DNA of 64,000 nucleotides from positions 1-64,000 of the IMG/VR virus record IMGVR_UViG_3300028025_003409; one strand, given 5' to 3'. The translations under genes and the position numbers were made by a program. This DNA comes from a virus. Of this stretch, positions 1-10,000 are shown one piece after another. Every line of letters begins with the position of its first letter. Within the stretch, counting starts at the first letter, position 1. Under the pieces are notes generated by a model that was given only the letters and a program-made list of their open reading frames with translations, searched no databases and was not told the DNA's origin.

Positions 1-203
1 TATCCTTCTAGACCTAGAATTGGCTTAATGCCCTTTGCTTTTGCAATACGGTGCAGTTCCCTATGCCCAGATAAAGTACCGTGGTCAGTGATGGCAATTG
101 CTGGCATCCCTAACTCAACTGCACGGTCAACGTATTCTTCTGGAGTAGCAATCCCATCAAATAAACTAAAATGGGTGTGGACATGTAAGCCTACGTAATT
201 CAT
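1..203 (-). CDS. dnaE: DNA polymerase III alpha subunit, N-terminal fragment (PHP domain)
   Basis: The reverse strand from position 203 encodes about 67 residues before the window ends. They match the start of the C-family polymerase PHP domain: an HVHTHFSLFDG motif near residue 7, then AIAITDHGTLSG near residue 37 and a GIKPILGLE-like block. In DnaE the PHP domain precedes the polymerase palm. The ATG follows the TAA-TAG stop codons of the SSB-like gene after only 3 bases, so it is probably translated in the same operon. The active-site aspartates lie outside the window, so polymerase activity cannot be judged. Confidence 0.9.
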   Translation of the reverse strand, partial: MNYVGLHVHTHFSLFDGIATPEEYVDRAVELGMPAIAITDHGTLSGHRELHRIAKAKGIKPILGLEG

Positions 204-206
204 CTA

Positions 207-854
207 TTACCAGTCAGTATTTGTGCTGGTAACGGATGGGCTGTCAAAGCCAAGGTAGAACGCTTCTTGTTCTGCATAAGGAACCTTACGAAGAGCAGAC
301 TCTAGTGGATATGGCTCTGTGCCTGTCCAATCAAATGGCTCCTTGTCTGGTGCAGATGGAATAAGTGTGTAGTTGGTTTCAGTTCCCTGACCATTACGCT
401 TTAACTTCCAGACAACATTTGAAATGCTTCCAGTCTCCATTGCGTATTCCTTGATTGTGTTAAATGATGATTGCTTGCTGATACCCATTGACCAGATAGC
501 AACATATGGTGGCTCTAGGCCATCGTCTACAAGTACATTGCAGTAGAAACGAAGACGGGCTCTCCAGCCAGCCTTTGGATCTTTGCGGTGCATCTCTTCT
601 GCCCAGTCACGACCTTCTGTATCCATTGTGTCTACAGCCTTACGCTTGTAGTCCTTTGGGTTTGTGTGTTCCTTGACAACTAGTGCAAGTCCACGACCTT
701 CGTTATAGTTTGCAGAGTCTTCGTCAAGTTCTTCAATAAAACGAATCTTTGCTGATTGTCCGTCTGCTAACTTTAGCCAACGAACCTTTGGTCCATCTGA
801 TTTTGGTTTGTCGAGCAGGGCATTGATTGCTTTTAGTCCCTTTACTACGCTCAT
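207..854 (-). CDS. Probable phage single-stranded DNA-binding protein
   Basis: 215 residues. The order helicase, primase, this gene, dnaE places it in the replication operon. The N-terminal third has a 'LADGQSAKIRFIEELDE' stretch, followed by an aromatic-rich central part (RARLRFYCNVLV, PYVAIWSMGIS) that resembles the OB-fold core of phage gp32-like SSBs. The C-terminus is moderately acidic. An AAAGGAG ribosome site lies 7 bases before the ATG. The SSB call comes from this general pattern and the context; no diagnostic catalytic motif exists. It could instead be another replication accessory protein. Confidence 0.55.
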   Translation of the reverse strand: MSVVKGLKAINALLDKPKSDGPKVRWLKLADGQSAKIRFIEELDEDSANYNEGRGLALVVKEHTNPKDYKRKAVDTMDTEGRDWAEEMHRKDPKAGWRARLRFYCNVLVDDGLEPPYVAIWSMGISKQSSFNTIKEYAMETGSISNVVWKLKRNGQGTETNYTLIPSAPDKEPFDWTGTEPYPLESALRKVPYAEQEAFYLGFDSPSVTSTNTDW

Positions 855-878
855 ATATTTCTCCTTTGTGTTGTTATA

Positions 879-1823
879 TTAGTTTAGCATAGAGTATATG
901 GATTTGTCAAACGAGAAGTCAAGTTCCTTAATTGATTTATCATCCATATCGCCTATGTCTTTATATTGTTTATCTAGTTTGATAACGGAGACACGAGATC
1001 CTAGTTTTTCAACTATCTTAGATTTCATATTTCCTCCTGCCTCATCATTATCAGCAATAACAATAATGTTATTGAAGTATTTCTGAAGCAATTCTATTTG
1101 TGTGTTTGATACATTGGCACCTAGCGTAGCAACAGCCGAAAGACCAACTTGATCCAGTCTGATAGCATCAAATGAAGACTCAACTACATACACGCTATCC
1201 AACATTTTTACTCTGTTTAAATTAAAAAGAGTTTTTGATTTTGGAAGTCCAGGAGTATTCTTAAACTCTTTTCCCTCAATGGATCTTCCTACAAACCCGA
1301 TTGGAATTCCATCTGGGCTATGAACTGGAACAGTTACCATGTCTTGTTTTTCTGAGTAGCCCAAAGAAAATTTTGACCAAGAAGAAAGTTCAATTTTACG
1401 ATACCTAAAATAATCTTTTGCTCTGTCTGATGAAACAAGATTATTATGCAAGCGCTTAAGAATAAGTTCATCAAATAAAACAAACTCTGGCTTTTGATAG
1501 AGAGCCTTATTAATATCTTGCTCTAGGTTTCCTTCTGACTCTTTGCTCTTAATAAATCTTTCAGACTCAAAGTAGGTTCTTCCAGAAACATGCATTACGA
1601 ACTCTGTTAAATTTGAAACATGCTGACAAGAAAAACAAAAGAATGTCCCGCTATACTTGTCTATTTCTCCTGCTGGTGTTCGGGTGTTGTTGTGATATGG
1701 ACAAAAAATTATATAATCGGAATCAATTTCTGACTCAACATCTATACCTGCTCCTGTGAGAACTCTCTTGATCTGTTCTTTGGTATACCTATTGGTTTGG
1801 TTCCGTCTATTCCTGCTATCCAT
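879..1823 (-). CDS. dnaG: DnaG-type DNA primase
   Basis: 314 residues, about half the length of bacterial DnaG. A CHC2-type zinc finger is visible (C41, H44, C63, C66, in CPYHNN...CFSC). A TOPRIM domain lies at about 210-270, with the acidic VESSFDA block and an ADNDEAG block that would hold the metal-binding aspartates. The C-terminal helicase-interaction domain of bacterial DnaG is absent. It makes RNA primers for the adjacent DnaB-like helicase. The start lies 82 bases inside the upstream gene. No in-frame GTG or TTG start precedes the conserved N-terminal helix, so the overlap seems real. Confidence 0.93.
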   Translation of the reverse strand: MDSRNRRNQTNRYTKEQIKRVLTGAGIDVESEIDSDYIIFCPYHNNTRTPAGEIDKYSGTFFCFSCQHVSNLTEFVMHVSGRTYFESERFIKSKESEGNLEQDINKALYQKPEFVLFDELILKRLHNNLVSSDRAKDYFRYRKIELSSWSKFSLGYSEKQDMVTVPVHSPDGIPIGFVGRSIEGKEFKNTPGLPKSKTLFNLNRVKMLDSVYVVESSFDAIRLDQVGLSAVATLGANVSNTQIELLQKYFNNIIVIADNDEAGGNMKSKIVEKLGSRVSVIKLDKQYKDIGDMDDKSIKELDFSFDKSIYSMLN

Positions 1824-2068
1824 TCGCTTTTCCTTTTCCCTACATATATTCCGTATATTGTTAATTCGAACTCAAAGTACTTCTTCTTTTCATTATAGTC
1901 TATCGTAAAATCTGGCTCTATGTCAAATCTTGGAACACACCCACTGATCTTCATTTCTGAGACAACCAGCCTGATGTATTCAGTCTTTAGCCTGCCTATG
2001 GCTGATTCATCGTGGATGACCCCATCTAAATTGAACTTCTTTATCTGCTTGTGATGATAACGAACCAT
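1742..2068 (-). CDS. Hypothetical protein between helicase and primase genes
   Basis: 108 residues, not recognised. The N-terminus is basic (MVRYHHKQIKK) and the middle alternates charged and hydrophobic residues like a beta sheet (PDFTIDYNEKKKYFEFELTIYG). The last 27 codons overlap the primase gene in another frame. The ATG sits 7 bases after a TATAAT box, the arrangement of a leaderless gene. By position it may be a small replication accessory protein; this is inference only. Confidence 0.6.
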   Translation of the reverse strand: MVRYHHKQIKKFNLDGVIHDESAIGRLKTEYIRLVVSEMKISGCVPRFDIEPDFTIDYNEKKKYFEFELTIYGIYVGKRKSEWIAGIDGTKPIGIPKNRSREFSQEQV

Positions 2069-2082
2069 AATTCATATTATAC

Positions 2083-3303
2083 CTACTTATCTTCAAAATC
2101 TTTGTATCTATAATATCCCTTGTCAAAATCACACTGGACTAAGAAGTCTCCCATAAAACCATTACGGTTCTTTCTAAAAGCGCATTCAATGATATCACTA
2201 TTTGTAGCACGGCCAAGTGCTAAAACCCAGTCTGCATCATATGCGATCTGTCTAGACCAAGCGGTTTGCCCCAGAGTAGGAACTCCGCTAAGATCATTAA
2301 CATCATCTGGTGTTGCAGATGAAATAGCAATAATAGGAACCTCTTCACCAATAGCCATTAGTTTAAGTTCTCTTGAAAGGTTCTTCATTCGTACCGTTTC
2401 ATTGTCTGACTTCTGGTTAGGAGCCATCAATTGTAGATAGTCGACAATTACAAAGTCTGGCTTGTACTGGTCAATCTTTCCACGAAGCACTGATGGATTA
2501 ATTTCTCCACCCTGATCATTTGAGATGATGTGGAACTCTGGCTTACCTTGTAGATGCTTTGCATGCCACATCTTTAGGGTTTCCATTTCAACTTCACCAT
2601 TACTGAGTTTTCTATGTGACCAAAGCCCCTCACCCATAATTGTGAATACACGATTACGAACTTCTGTTTCTGACATCTCAAGTGAGATTACAAGTGGGCT
2701 CTTGCCCTGTTTCCAGGCCTGTACAGCAAAGTATAGAGCCATCCAAGACTTTCCTATACCTGGGTATGCTAGAAAGACTCCCAAGTGCCCTGGCATAATT
2801 CCAGAAGGAAGATAGTTATCAAAACCTGGAAGATTGGTTTTGATTCCAACATGACCTGCTGCTTGCTGAATTTTTAAATTCTCAAAGTATGCAACTGCTG
2901 ACTCAAGATCAGTTACATCAATATCACGAATTGCTGAAGTGTTTTTCTTTAACTCTGATGTCTGAGTAATTAGATTATCTAACGCCTTGTTGCCTTGTCC
3001 CTGCTGAACATCTCCTGCTGCTGATCTAAGAATATCCTTAAGGCTATCATTTAAGTATTCAGTCTGCAACTCTTCAAGGTGGTGCTTTGTTGAACCAACT
3101 CCTGCTACTGGTTCAAAGTCACGAAACTTTTCAACAACAAGATTTACTGGAGGAACAGAACTGTTGTGCTCAAAGTAATTTCTGATGAACTCCCAAAGAT
3201 CTGTATGAGTTCTAAGAAGATTATCAATATTTGCTTGGAGAAGAACATGCACCTGCTTATCTTGCAAGACTGCAGATATTACCTTTGCCTCAGTGTTATT
3301 CAC
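2083..3303 (-). CDS. dnaB: DnaB-like replicative DNA helicase
   Basis: 406 residues. The C-terminal RecA fold has a Walker A loop (AYPGIGKS, residues 179-186) and a Walker B stretch (VIVDYLQLM, about 283-291), followed by the conserved LSRELKLMA helix and a QIAYDADWVLAL block typical of DnaB. The N-terminal 130 residues are helical. It would unwind the fork ahead of the phage DnaE polymerase and recruit the primase next door. It overlaps the upstream 102-residue gene by 8 bases, which suggests coupled translation. Confidence 0.93.
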   Translation of the reverse strand: MNNTEAKVISAVLQDKQVHVLLQANIDNLLRTHTDLWEFIRNYFEHNSSVPPVNLVVEKFRDFEPVAGVGSTKHHLEELQTEYLNDSLKDILRSAAGDVQQGQGNKALDNLITQTSELKKNTSAIRDIDVTDLESAVAYFENLKIQQAAGHVGIKTNLPGFDNYLPSGIMPGHLGVFLAYPGIGKSWMALYFAVQAWKQGKSPLVISLEMSETEVRNRVFTIMGEGLWSHRKLSNGEVEMETLKMWHAKHLQGKPEFHIISNDQGGEINPSVLRGKIDQYKPDFVIVDYLQLMAPNQKSDNETVRMKNLSRELKLMAIGEEVPIIAISSATPDDVNDLSGVPTLGQTAWSRQIAYDADWVLALGRATNSDIIECAFRKNRNGFMGDFLVQCDFDKGYYRYKDFEDK

Positions 3304-3604
3304 TTAGCCACTCCTTAGCCATTTGTCTACGCTCTGCTCTCTCTTCGTCGTCTTTCTTTTTATCTTTTTGTGCCTGCAATATTTTTTCTGCGTTATATGC
3401 AAAGTGGTTCCAAGAAGGATTCTCTGCAACCTTAAAGTAATATTCAAGTATATCGTAACACCCAGACAAAGTATATGATTCAACAAGAGCATCGGATGCC
3501 CACTGTTCTACATTTAGATTAAGGGATGGCTTTGATTCGTACCTTGCGGTATGATACTTGCTGTATCTTGAAAGCAAAGCCATACGGTCTTTGCGTTCGG
3601 CCAT
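3296..3604 (-). CDS. Small helical protein directly upstream of the helicase gene
   Basis: 102 residues, charged and mostly helical, with a basic-acidic C-terminal coiled stretch (KDKKKDDEERAERRQ). I recognise no family. It is coupled on both sides: its ATG overlaps the previous stop (TAATG) and its end overlaps the helicase start by 8 bases. That position would suit a helicase loader or an SSB/helicase partner, but no sequence motif supports the idea. Confidence 0.6.
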   Translation of the reverse strand: MAERKDRMALLSRYSKYHTARYESKPSLNLNVEQWASDALVESYTLSGCYDILEYYFKVAENPSWNHFAYNAEKILQAQKDKKKDDEERAERRQMAKEWLSE

Positions 3605-3804
3605 TACTCGTTTATTTCAGACTTTGCTTCGTTAATTTTCTGAGCAAGTTTATCTTCAACAAACTTATAGACCCTCTCAAATGCCTGATCTGTATTTTCT
3701 CCATCACGCTTTGAATCAACTACTCCAAGATCCAATCGAAGAGATTGAAAATTTCCTAGGTTAAGCGTGTATCCCAATGTTACTGATACCTTTGTTTCTT
3801 CCAT
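3604..3804 (-). CDS. Hypothetical 66-residue protein
   Basis: The longer frame could start at 3855, but the ATG at 3804 (METKV-type start, MEETKVSVT) has a GAAAGG ribosome site 8 bases upstream, and the codons before it overlap the upstream gene. The N-terminal half is beta-like (VSVTLGYTLNLGNFQSLRLDLGVV) and the C-terminal half is a charged helix. Not recognised. It is part of the replication operon. Confidence 0.55.
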   Translation of the reverse strand: MEETKVSVTLGYTLNLGNFQSLRLDLGVVDSKRDGENTDQAFERVYKFVEDKLAQKINEAKSEINE

Positions 3805-3817
3805 TTGATGCCTTTCG

Positions 3818-4360
3818 TTAAATAGATTCGCCCCACACTGGAACAAATCTCCCATCTTCAGTCTTTACATATGTAAGTATACCGTCTCCCATTCGCCTTG
3901 TCAACTCTTGAGCGCTTGGTGTCATATCATTTGTTATTAAATTGTCTTTTCTTGGTCTTCCAATATGGTATGTAGCAAGTATATCACGGATCTCTTTTAC
4001 TTGCGATTCTGAATAATATGATCTTACTTGAAATCCTCTTGCCCCACCTTTTTGAGATCCCGTTGGAAATGGAATGACTCCTCGTTTCATTAATGATGGC
4101 ATATATTTTTTATGACGATTAACTAAATCAGCAGTCTCTCTAACAGTATAGGCTCTCTGCCTTTTCTTTTTAAAGTCACCGATTAGACAACTTTCTATTC
4201 TGTCCTGAGTTATATTGTATACAGACATGATTCCATTAGAACGATTGAGGTGATGAACTCTTACAAGATCACCATTTAAAAACCAAACTTTTTTGTTACC
4301 AGGAATTACAGGGGCGAGATTGTAGCCTTCGCTTTCAATGCTTCCTTTTTTAAAAGCCAT
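3818..4360 (-). CDS. Putative helix-turn-helix DNA-binding protein
   Basis: 180 residues. At about 70-100 there is a MerR/excisionase-like segment (RAYTVRETADLVNRHKKYMPSLMKRGVIPFPTG), and the surroundings are rich in basic residues. A GGAGGGG ribosome site precedes the ATG. It stands between the tail genes and the replication genes, so it could regulate the operon or act in replication initiation. The DNA-binding call is from pattern only. Confidence 0.45.
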   Translation of the reverse strand: MAFKKGSIESEGYNLAPVIPGNKKVWFLNGDLVRVHHLNRSNGIMSVYNITQDRIESCLIGDFKKKRQRAYTVRETADLVNRHKKYMPSLMKRGVIPFPTGSQKGGARGFQVRSYYSESQVKEIRDILATYHIGRPRKDNLITNDMTPSAQELTRRMGDGILTYVKTEDGRFVPVWGESI

Positions 4361-4497
4361 TTCCCCTCCAATGAATCGTTTGGTGGATTAAAAAATTTTC
4401 TATTTCCGCAAAGCATGCAATATGTTTCTAAATGCATAGGAGAACTATACTGTCTATCAACAAACATTCTTCCCTTGCATCTTGAGCATCTAAGCAT
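4306..4497 (-). CDS. Small CxxC zinc-ribbon protein
   Basis: 63 residues with two cysteine pairs (CSRC at 4-7 and CMLC at 27-30) spaced as in a zinc ribbon, then a basic tail. Its end overlaps the next gene by 55 bases, and its ATG overlaps the upstream stop (TAATG). Function unknown; it may bind nucleic acid or a protein partner. Confidence 0.55.
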   Translation of the reverse strand: MLRCSRCKGRMFVDRQYSSPMHLETYCMLCGNRKFFNPPNDSLEGKWLLKKEALKAKATISPL

Positions 4498-4937
4498 TAG
4501 TTAGGAATTCCTACCACTATAATATTTAATGCAACGGTTACATCTCCAGTTTCATTAAAAATTACTACACCCTCAACTTTTGAAGTAGTCACAGTTTTTA
4601 GAACAACTGAAACATTCTTTCCAGCAGAGGTATTGGCAATGTTTAGCGGTGTAGCAACAGCGATAGGTGTATATTTAAAACTAGTGTTAAAGTCATAAGA
4701 GAATGCAACCGAGTCTCCCTTTGTCTTACTTGCGCTATTTACGATCTCCTTGTAGCCACCAATAATCTTCGCATCAGATGTTCTAACGCTTTGCTGACCA
4801 ATTCCTGGAACATCTATTGTTACATATTTTGATGTAGATAGTGGTGTCTGTGCAATTAATTTATTTAAAGACTCTACAATTGTGTATATGTATCCAACAT
4901 CTAGTGGTTGGCCACGCTCAGGTAATGGAATAGTCAT
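4497..4937 (-). CDS. Probable virion surface protein, end of tail module
   Basis: 146 residues, low in charge, Thr/Val/Ile-rich and beta-like, typical of a small tail-tip or decoration protein. The ATG lies exactly 6 bases after an extended -10 box (TGGTATAAT), so it probably makes a leaderless transcript. It is the last structural gene before the replication block. No family recognised. Confidence 0.55.
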   Translation of the reverse strand: MTIPLPERGQPLDVGYIYTIVESLNKLIAQTPLSTSKYVTIDVPGIGQQSVRTSDAKIIGGYKEIVNSASKTKGDSVAFSYDFNTSFKYTPIAVATPLNIANTSAGKNVSVVLKTVTTSKVEGVVIFNETGDVTVALNIIVVGIPN

Positions 4938-4944
4938 ACTACTA

Positions 4945-5400
4945 TTATACCACTAGGCTAATCGAATTAGATTCAAAAATTTTGGCATGCTCAAACTTCT
5001 TGTTTGGGAATGTTGGAATCTGAACACAAACCTTTACAGATGTTGCTCCAGCCTTTGCCAATACTGTATATGATGGAGTTAAAACTCTCTTTTCAAATAC
5101 CCAATCAGCACTATCCCACTTTAGGTATACATCAAACTCATTATTGATATCTGGTGTTGGAGTCCACGCTATAGATATAATTTTCTTAGTTGCATCTAGC
5201 CCTATGGCAAAATTTACTGCTGGAGTATCATTATCTATATAAGCAGGGATTGGCAACTTATACTGTGGAGACCAGTGAGAGTTTCTGTTTCTATCTTCTG
5301 ATACTATCCTGTATCTTACAACATATGCCTGATCATTTCCACTATATGCAGGAAGTTTTGACTTTGGAATAATTACTCTTTTTATTTTTTCTGTTGCCAT
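4945..5400 (-). CDS. Probable minor tail protein, fibronectin-like beta fold
   Basis: 151 residues. The pattern AYVVRYRIVSEDRNRNSHWSP followed by IISIAWTPTP resembles a fibronectin type III strand order, common in actinophage tail-tip proteins. The ATG overlaps the previous stop codon (TAATG), which suggests coupled translation with the 387-residue gene. Confidence 0.5.
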   Translation of the reverse strand: MATEKIKRVIIPKSKLPAYSGNDQAYVVRYRIVSEDRNRNSHWSPQYKLPIPAYIDNDTPAVNFAIGLDATKKIISIAWTPTPDINNEFDVYLKWDSADWVFEKRVLTPSYTVLAKAGATSVKVCVQIPTFPNKKFEHAKIFESNSISLVV

Positions 5401-6563
5401 TACACAACACCAATATTAAACCTAAACTCAACAAAGTTTGTGCTGTTAGCAGATTTTAAAATTGGTCTGGCTTGTACATTTTTTATAACAGAATATCCTA
5501 CCAAACCATAAAGGATATTGAGATCGTCTGTATTTTCAATTCTTAATGCATCTAGGGCTACAAAAAAATCAGATGATGGATTATCGTTTTGATCAAGGAT
5601 ACAAACGCTGATCTTAACAGTGTTAACTGCGCTCCAAGAAAAAGATGTAGCCTTTGTTAATTCTTCAAGTTTTTTATTAATAACAAAATATCTATTGGTA
5701 GTAAAATCGTTAGAAGCATGTCCTGCTGCGTGTGTTATATCTACCTCAAACCTAGCGTACTGACCAGTATTGTGAGCATCTGCAGAGTCAAACTCTAAAA
5801 GAAGCATAACCCTTTTTGGATTGACTGAAGCATTTCCATCTCTATTTACTACTGAGAATGCTAGTCTTAACTCATCCTTTGGTGACTGTCTATTTAGATC
5901 AATGTTATTACCGTTTAAGTGTATGTGCTCGGACTTGTATGTTGTTTGACCTACTGTCCACTGTGGAAGAATAGATAGTTTTCCGCTTGTTGATTGAATT
6001 TTTGAAGAGTTTCCAGACATAAGAATTATATTATTTAAAAATCTACATCTTTCGTTTCTGTCAAGTCTCGTGTCGTCCGTAAAGACTCTGTTGTCTGCAT
6101 TTGTCTGAAAAACATTTTCTGTCTCATTAATAACATTGTCTGCGTCGTTTCCATCTAGTGGATCATAAACAATCTTAATAGATGTTGCTGCTGTCTCTTT
6201 ATGATATTCCCAGTTCTCTGTTTGGGTAAAAGAAAATAGCGCTCTACTGTCTAGCGATCCTGCAGATGAGTTTGATCCTGCTGAGTAAACTCCAACCTCT
6301 GTAATTTCATATCTTTCATCAGATGGTAGTTCTGCTGTTAGGACAATCTTATCATCGCCATCTTCGTTGACAAATCCCCTGGAAATAATAGGAACTCTTA
6401 GCATCTCGAAATCAAGAGATTTTTGTTCTGAATAGTCTCCAAATACTCCAGTTGACTGATCAAGTGGTTTAGCCCCACAGCCTACAGCAATATAAGATGC
6501 GTATGCAGGAGCCTGGCCAATAAGATATTTGGCTATAATAGACTTTCCTTTTTCTGTAATCAT
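5400..6563 (-). CDS. Probable minor tail or baseplate protein
   Basis: 387 residues. The N-terminus has the 'MITEKGKSIIAKYLIGQAP' start and an ITEVGVYSA stretch typical of phage tail-collar or fibre-anchoring proteins. The rest is beta-rich with no catalytic motif visible. It lies downstream of the tail hub gene and is coupled to its neighbours by TAATG overlaps. The exact role within the tail tip cannot be told from sequence. Confidence 0.6.
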   Translation of the reverse strand: MITEKGKSIIAKYLIGQAPAYASYIAVGCGAKPLDQSTGVFGDYSEQKSLDFEMLRVPIISRGFVNEDGDDKIVLTAELPSDERYEITEVGVYSAGSNSSAGSLDSRALFSFTQTENWEYHKETAATSIKIVYDPLDGNDADNVINETENVFQTNADNRVFTDDTRLDRNERCRFLNNIILMSGNSSKIQSTSGKLSILPQWTVGQTTYKSEHIHLNGNNIDLNRQSPKDELRLAFSVVNRDGNASVNPKRVMLLLEFDSADAHNTGQYARFEVDITHAAGHASNDFTTNRYFVINKKLEELTKATSFSWSAVNTVKISVCILDQNDNPSSDFFVALDALRIENTDDLNILYGLVGYSVIKNVQARPILKSANSTNFVEFRFNIGVV

Positions 6564-7057
6564 TAAATTGTCCCCTCATATATTGTACCATTAAGTCGTT
6601 CTCCAGAAATCAAAATCTGCACATCTAGTTGTTCGTCTGGCTCAAGATTTACTACCTCTATCACAAGATCCCCATCAGCGTTTATATATACAGTTTTTCC
6701 ACCAGGACCAGTTCCTACTGCAGGCAAAGACTTTTCAATCTTAATAGGAAAATTCTTAAATATCGTAACTGATGTATCCTGTAGGTTTAGAATGTTTTGT
6801 GGATTGTATTGTAGGTAAAGGCTACTTATGTTTTTAATTGGTTGGTATGAAATTGTTTGACCAGAGATTAAATCATTTCTAGATAAGGTAATTAGTTCAT
6901 GTCCCCCGATGTCTTCAAATATTAAATCTATCATTAACTGTTCAGGGATAACATCATCCTTAAAAATAAATAAGTCTGGGGTTGCCACCTTGACTGCTGG
7001 ATACGCTGTTGAAGTACTGTTATTTGATGGTTGTGGAGAAGTTGCTTCTGTTGACAT
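6563..7057 (-). CDS. Hypothetical tail-tip protein
   Basis: 164 residues with a Ser/Thr/Asn-rich N-terminus, then a beta-like domain. Position between the 1445-residue tail hub protein and the 387-residue protein, with TAATG coupling at both ends, makes it a virion component. No family recognised. Confidence 0.55.
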   Translation of the reverse strand: MSTEATSPQPSNNSTSTAYPAVKVATPDLFIFKDDVIPEQLMIDLIFEDIGGHELITLSRNDLISGQTISYQPIKNISSLYLQYNPQNILNLQDTSVTIFKNFPIKIEKSLPAVGTGPGGKTVYINADGDLVIEVVNLEPDEQLDVQILISGERLNGTIYEGTI

Positions 7058-10000
7058 TAGACCACCTCACTTAAGTATAGTGTCATATCTGGACCCTTAT
7101 CTGATTTTGAATACTGGATGCTGTAAACAATAAATCTATTATTTCCACCCTTGTTAATTCCATTTTCAAAATATTCAACTTTGACAATATCTCCAAGTTG
7201 AACTGTTGGCAATGCAAAAACCTTCACACCAATACTTCTTCTTGGTTTCATTATTTTTGATATTGTCCATTTCATTAAATCATTAGCATCGTCTTCTGTT
7301 TGAACATAAGGAACATTTAAATTAAAATCCTTATTACCATAGGTAAGTCGACTAACTTTTATGTCTTCATAGTCTTTCTTTGCTTTAAGTGGAGAAGTAA
7401 TGACTACACCATTACTAATATTTGGATCTGCTAGATTAGAAACTTTAGAAAAATATTCGTCTACACTCAAGGAGCCTTCCGACTGCTGCGTAAATGTTAC
7501 ACCCTGAATTCTTAAATAGTTTCCAGACTCAGATGAAAGACTAAGCGCTGTATCTGTTGAATTAAATATCATAAACTCTGCTCCATAAGAACCTGCTCTA
7601 AATCCAGAGACCGTGTATCCCTTTAAACTATTAAATGTTGGAGACATCTTTGCGTATAGTGCAGGCCAAGCCTTGTCATATCTTACATTAAACAAGGATG
7701 CTTCACGCATAATTGTTCCGAATTCTTCAAAATATATATTGTGGGATGGAGAGTCTGAAGATTCTATCCCAGATAAATATGTTGACTGAACAATTCCACT
7801 CATAGAATATTTTCTAAAAGATTCATTTACCGTTATTTCTCCATCATCAAAGATTGAGTTTACTGGTGTGCTTAGCGCATAGGCTGTGTTTTTTGAATAA
7901 TTATTTGAAATAGCAAACACATTCTCAAACATCAATCTTGATCCACCTCGCACAAAGAGTGCCATATTGTTATAGATTGGAAGAGGAGATATGTCGTCTA
8001 CAGTTTTAATTAGTGTGTTGTTGATATATAGGAAAAATCTTCTGATTGATCCAATATCTTGATACTCTACAGAAAGATCGTATACTGTTGGATTTTCTTC
8101 TGCTGCAACTCTGTATTGACCAACAAAGTTTCCGTCGTCTACAGTTATACTTGTTAGCCCCTCCCAAAGTTTTACTGGTACGGCATTGTTTAAATTGTCT
8201 TTTAATATTTTATAAAAGAAAACATTGTTTACATTTGAATTTTCTTTGTTAGTAAGTCCAGAAGATCCCAATGCAGCAATCTCAAAATAATAACCATTGT
8301 TTGTTTCTGGGTTTATCAATACTGCCATGCCTCCACCGCCACCTGCGATGCTTATGCTTTTTGAAGGATCATCTCCTGGGATAACATAGTATGTCGAATT
8401 TCCAACAGCGCTTTGCCCAGAGTCAGTGTTATTTTCTATCTTACCAACAATCCTTACTCTTGTTCCAAAGTGTGTGAATTTGTTTGATAGTTTTTTATAT
8501 ACATAAGAAACAAACTGGTTTGCAGTTGGATAGGTTGTAAGAACTGGCCCACTAACAACTAGGGCTGAAGACTGAACTGCTCCAGCCTGTGTGCTTTGTA
8601 GGGTATTTGTGGTGGATTGATCTAGATAGGTAGATGCCAAGAAGTTTCTAATGATTCCATTTCTTGTTGTTTTTTTAGCAAGTTCATTACTTGTCAATGG
8701 TGTCTCAACTGGGGGTGTTCCAAGATTAACAAATGCAGTTAGACCTGCAGCACCTTGTGACAAACCTGCTGCGCTAGTTGGAAGTTCTGAGGCGGATGAA
8801 TTAAACAAGACATCTGACTTCATAGTTACTCCACGAAGATTTGCGTTGTCAGACCAGTAGGGGCTTAGTCCTGCACTATGAGCAACAACTGGTGTTCCAA
8901 ATTGACCTCTTCCGTGCTTTGCTACTGCTCCATTCTTTAATCTTAAAACTCCACTTACTTCCTCATAGTTTGGCTCAGCATAGATTCTTACAGACCCTGT
9001 AGGATACATTTTTCCATTAAAAGGAACCTTGGAAAGGTAAGAAGAATACTCCTGAACATCTGTAATCCAAACATTTCCAACTCCAGCAACACTGTATTCT
9101 ATTGCGTCATACTTTACTATTTCTCCACCCGCATAGAAGTATCCATTGTACCTTGATAGCCAATATACGGCCTCTCCAAAATTCATTGTGTTATTTTGTA
9201 AAACATTGTTAACAACTGTTGGAACTGATGCTGAAAGATTAGAGTTTAGCGGTATAGCAGATAGAAGATAGTTTGACTGGTTTCCAACCTGACCATTTGA
9301 AGACTTTAGATTATCCTCTCCAGTAACTTCCCATAAAAGAACTGGCTTATATATATATGTTCTATCATTATCAATAAGCATTGCCTGGCTAGTAGATGCT
9401 ATAGATCTTTGAATTGATCTTGATGTATAGGTAATCTTTCCATCGTTATATGGCTTAGTATCGTTGGTAGTAAATTCAATGATATTGGCAAGTTTGTTGT
9501 TTGTATGGAAATTATTTACAATACCGCTTTTTGTTTGATCTTTTGTGCCATACAGAGTTATATCTGTCTCTCTTTCAGTCAGAGATGGCATAATGTAATT
9601 TTTACTCATTGTTATAAAATTATTGTACTCATCAAAGAACATTGCTGTTTGTGTGGATATTGCTATGTCTTCTAATACTTCTGCAACACTCGTGTCTGGT
9701 GGAATAAAGAAATATGGAATGGTCATTTCTTTTTCTCCAGGAATTCTTTTAAATGTATAGTTCGAAAATCCAGTAGAATCTAAAAGCAGGGAGATTGCAG
9801 AACTTGTAGAAACATTTGTCAATAACATTTCTGGAGCAATAGAAGACTCTAAATGAAAGAACATGTCTCTAAGACTAATATCTGCAATCTTGTCTGAGTT
9901 TGAAACTTCTGGAGATGACTCTGAGTACATTGTTTTGATTGGTATGTAATAGTCATATCCACCCAAGTCAACAACAATATCATAGAACTTAAACTGAATA

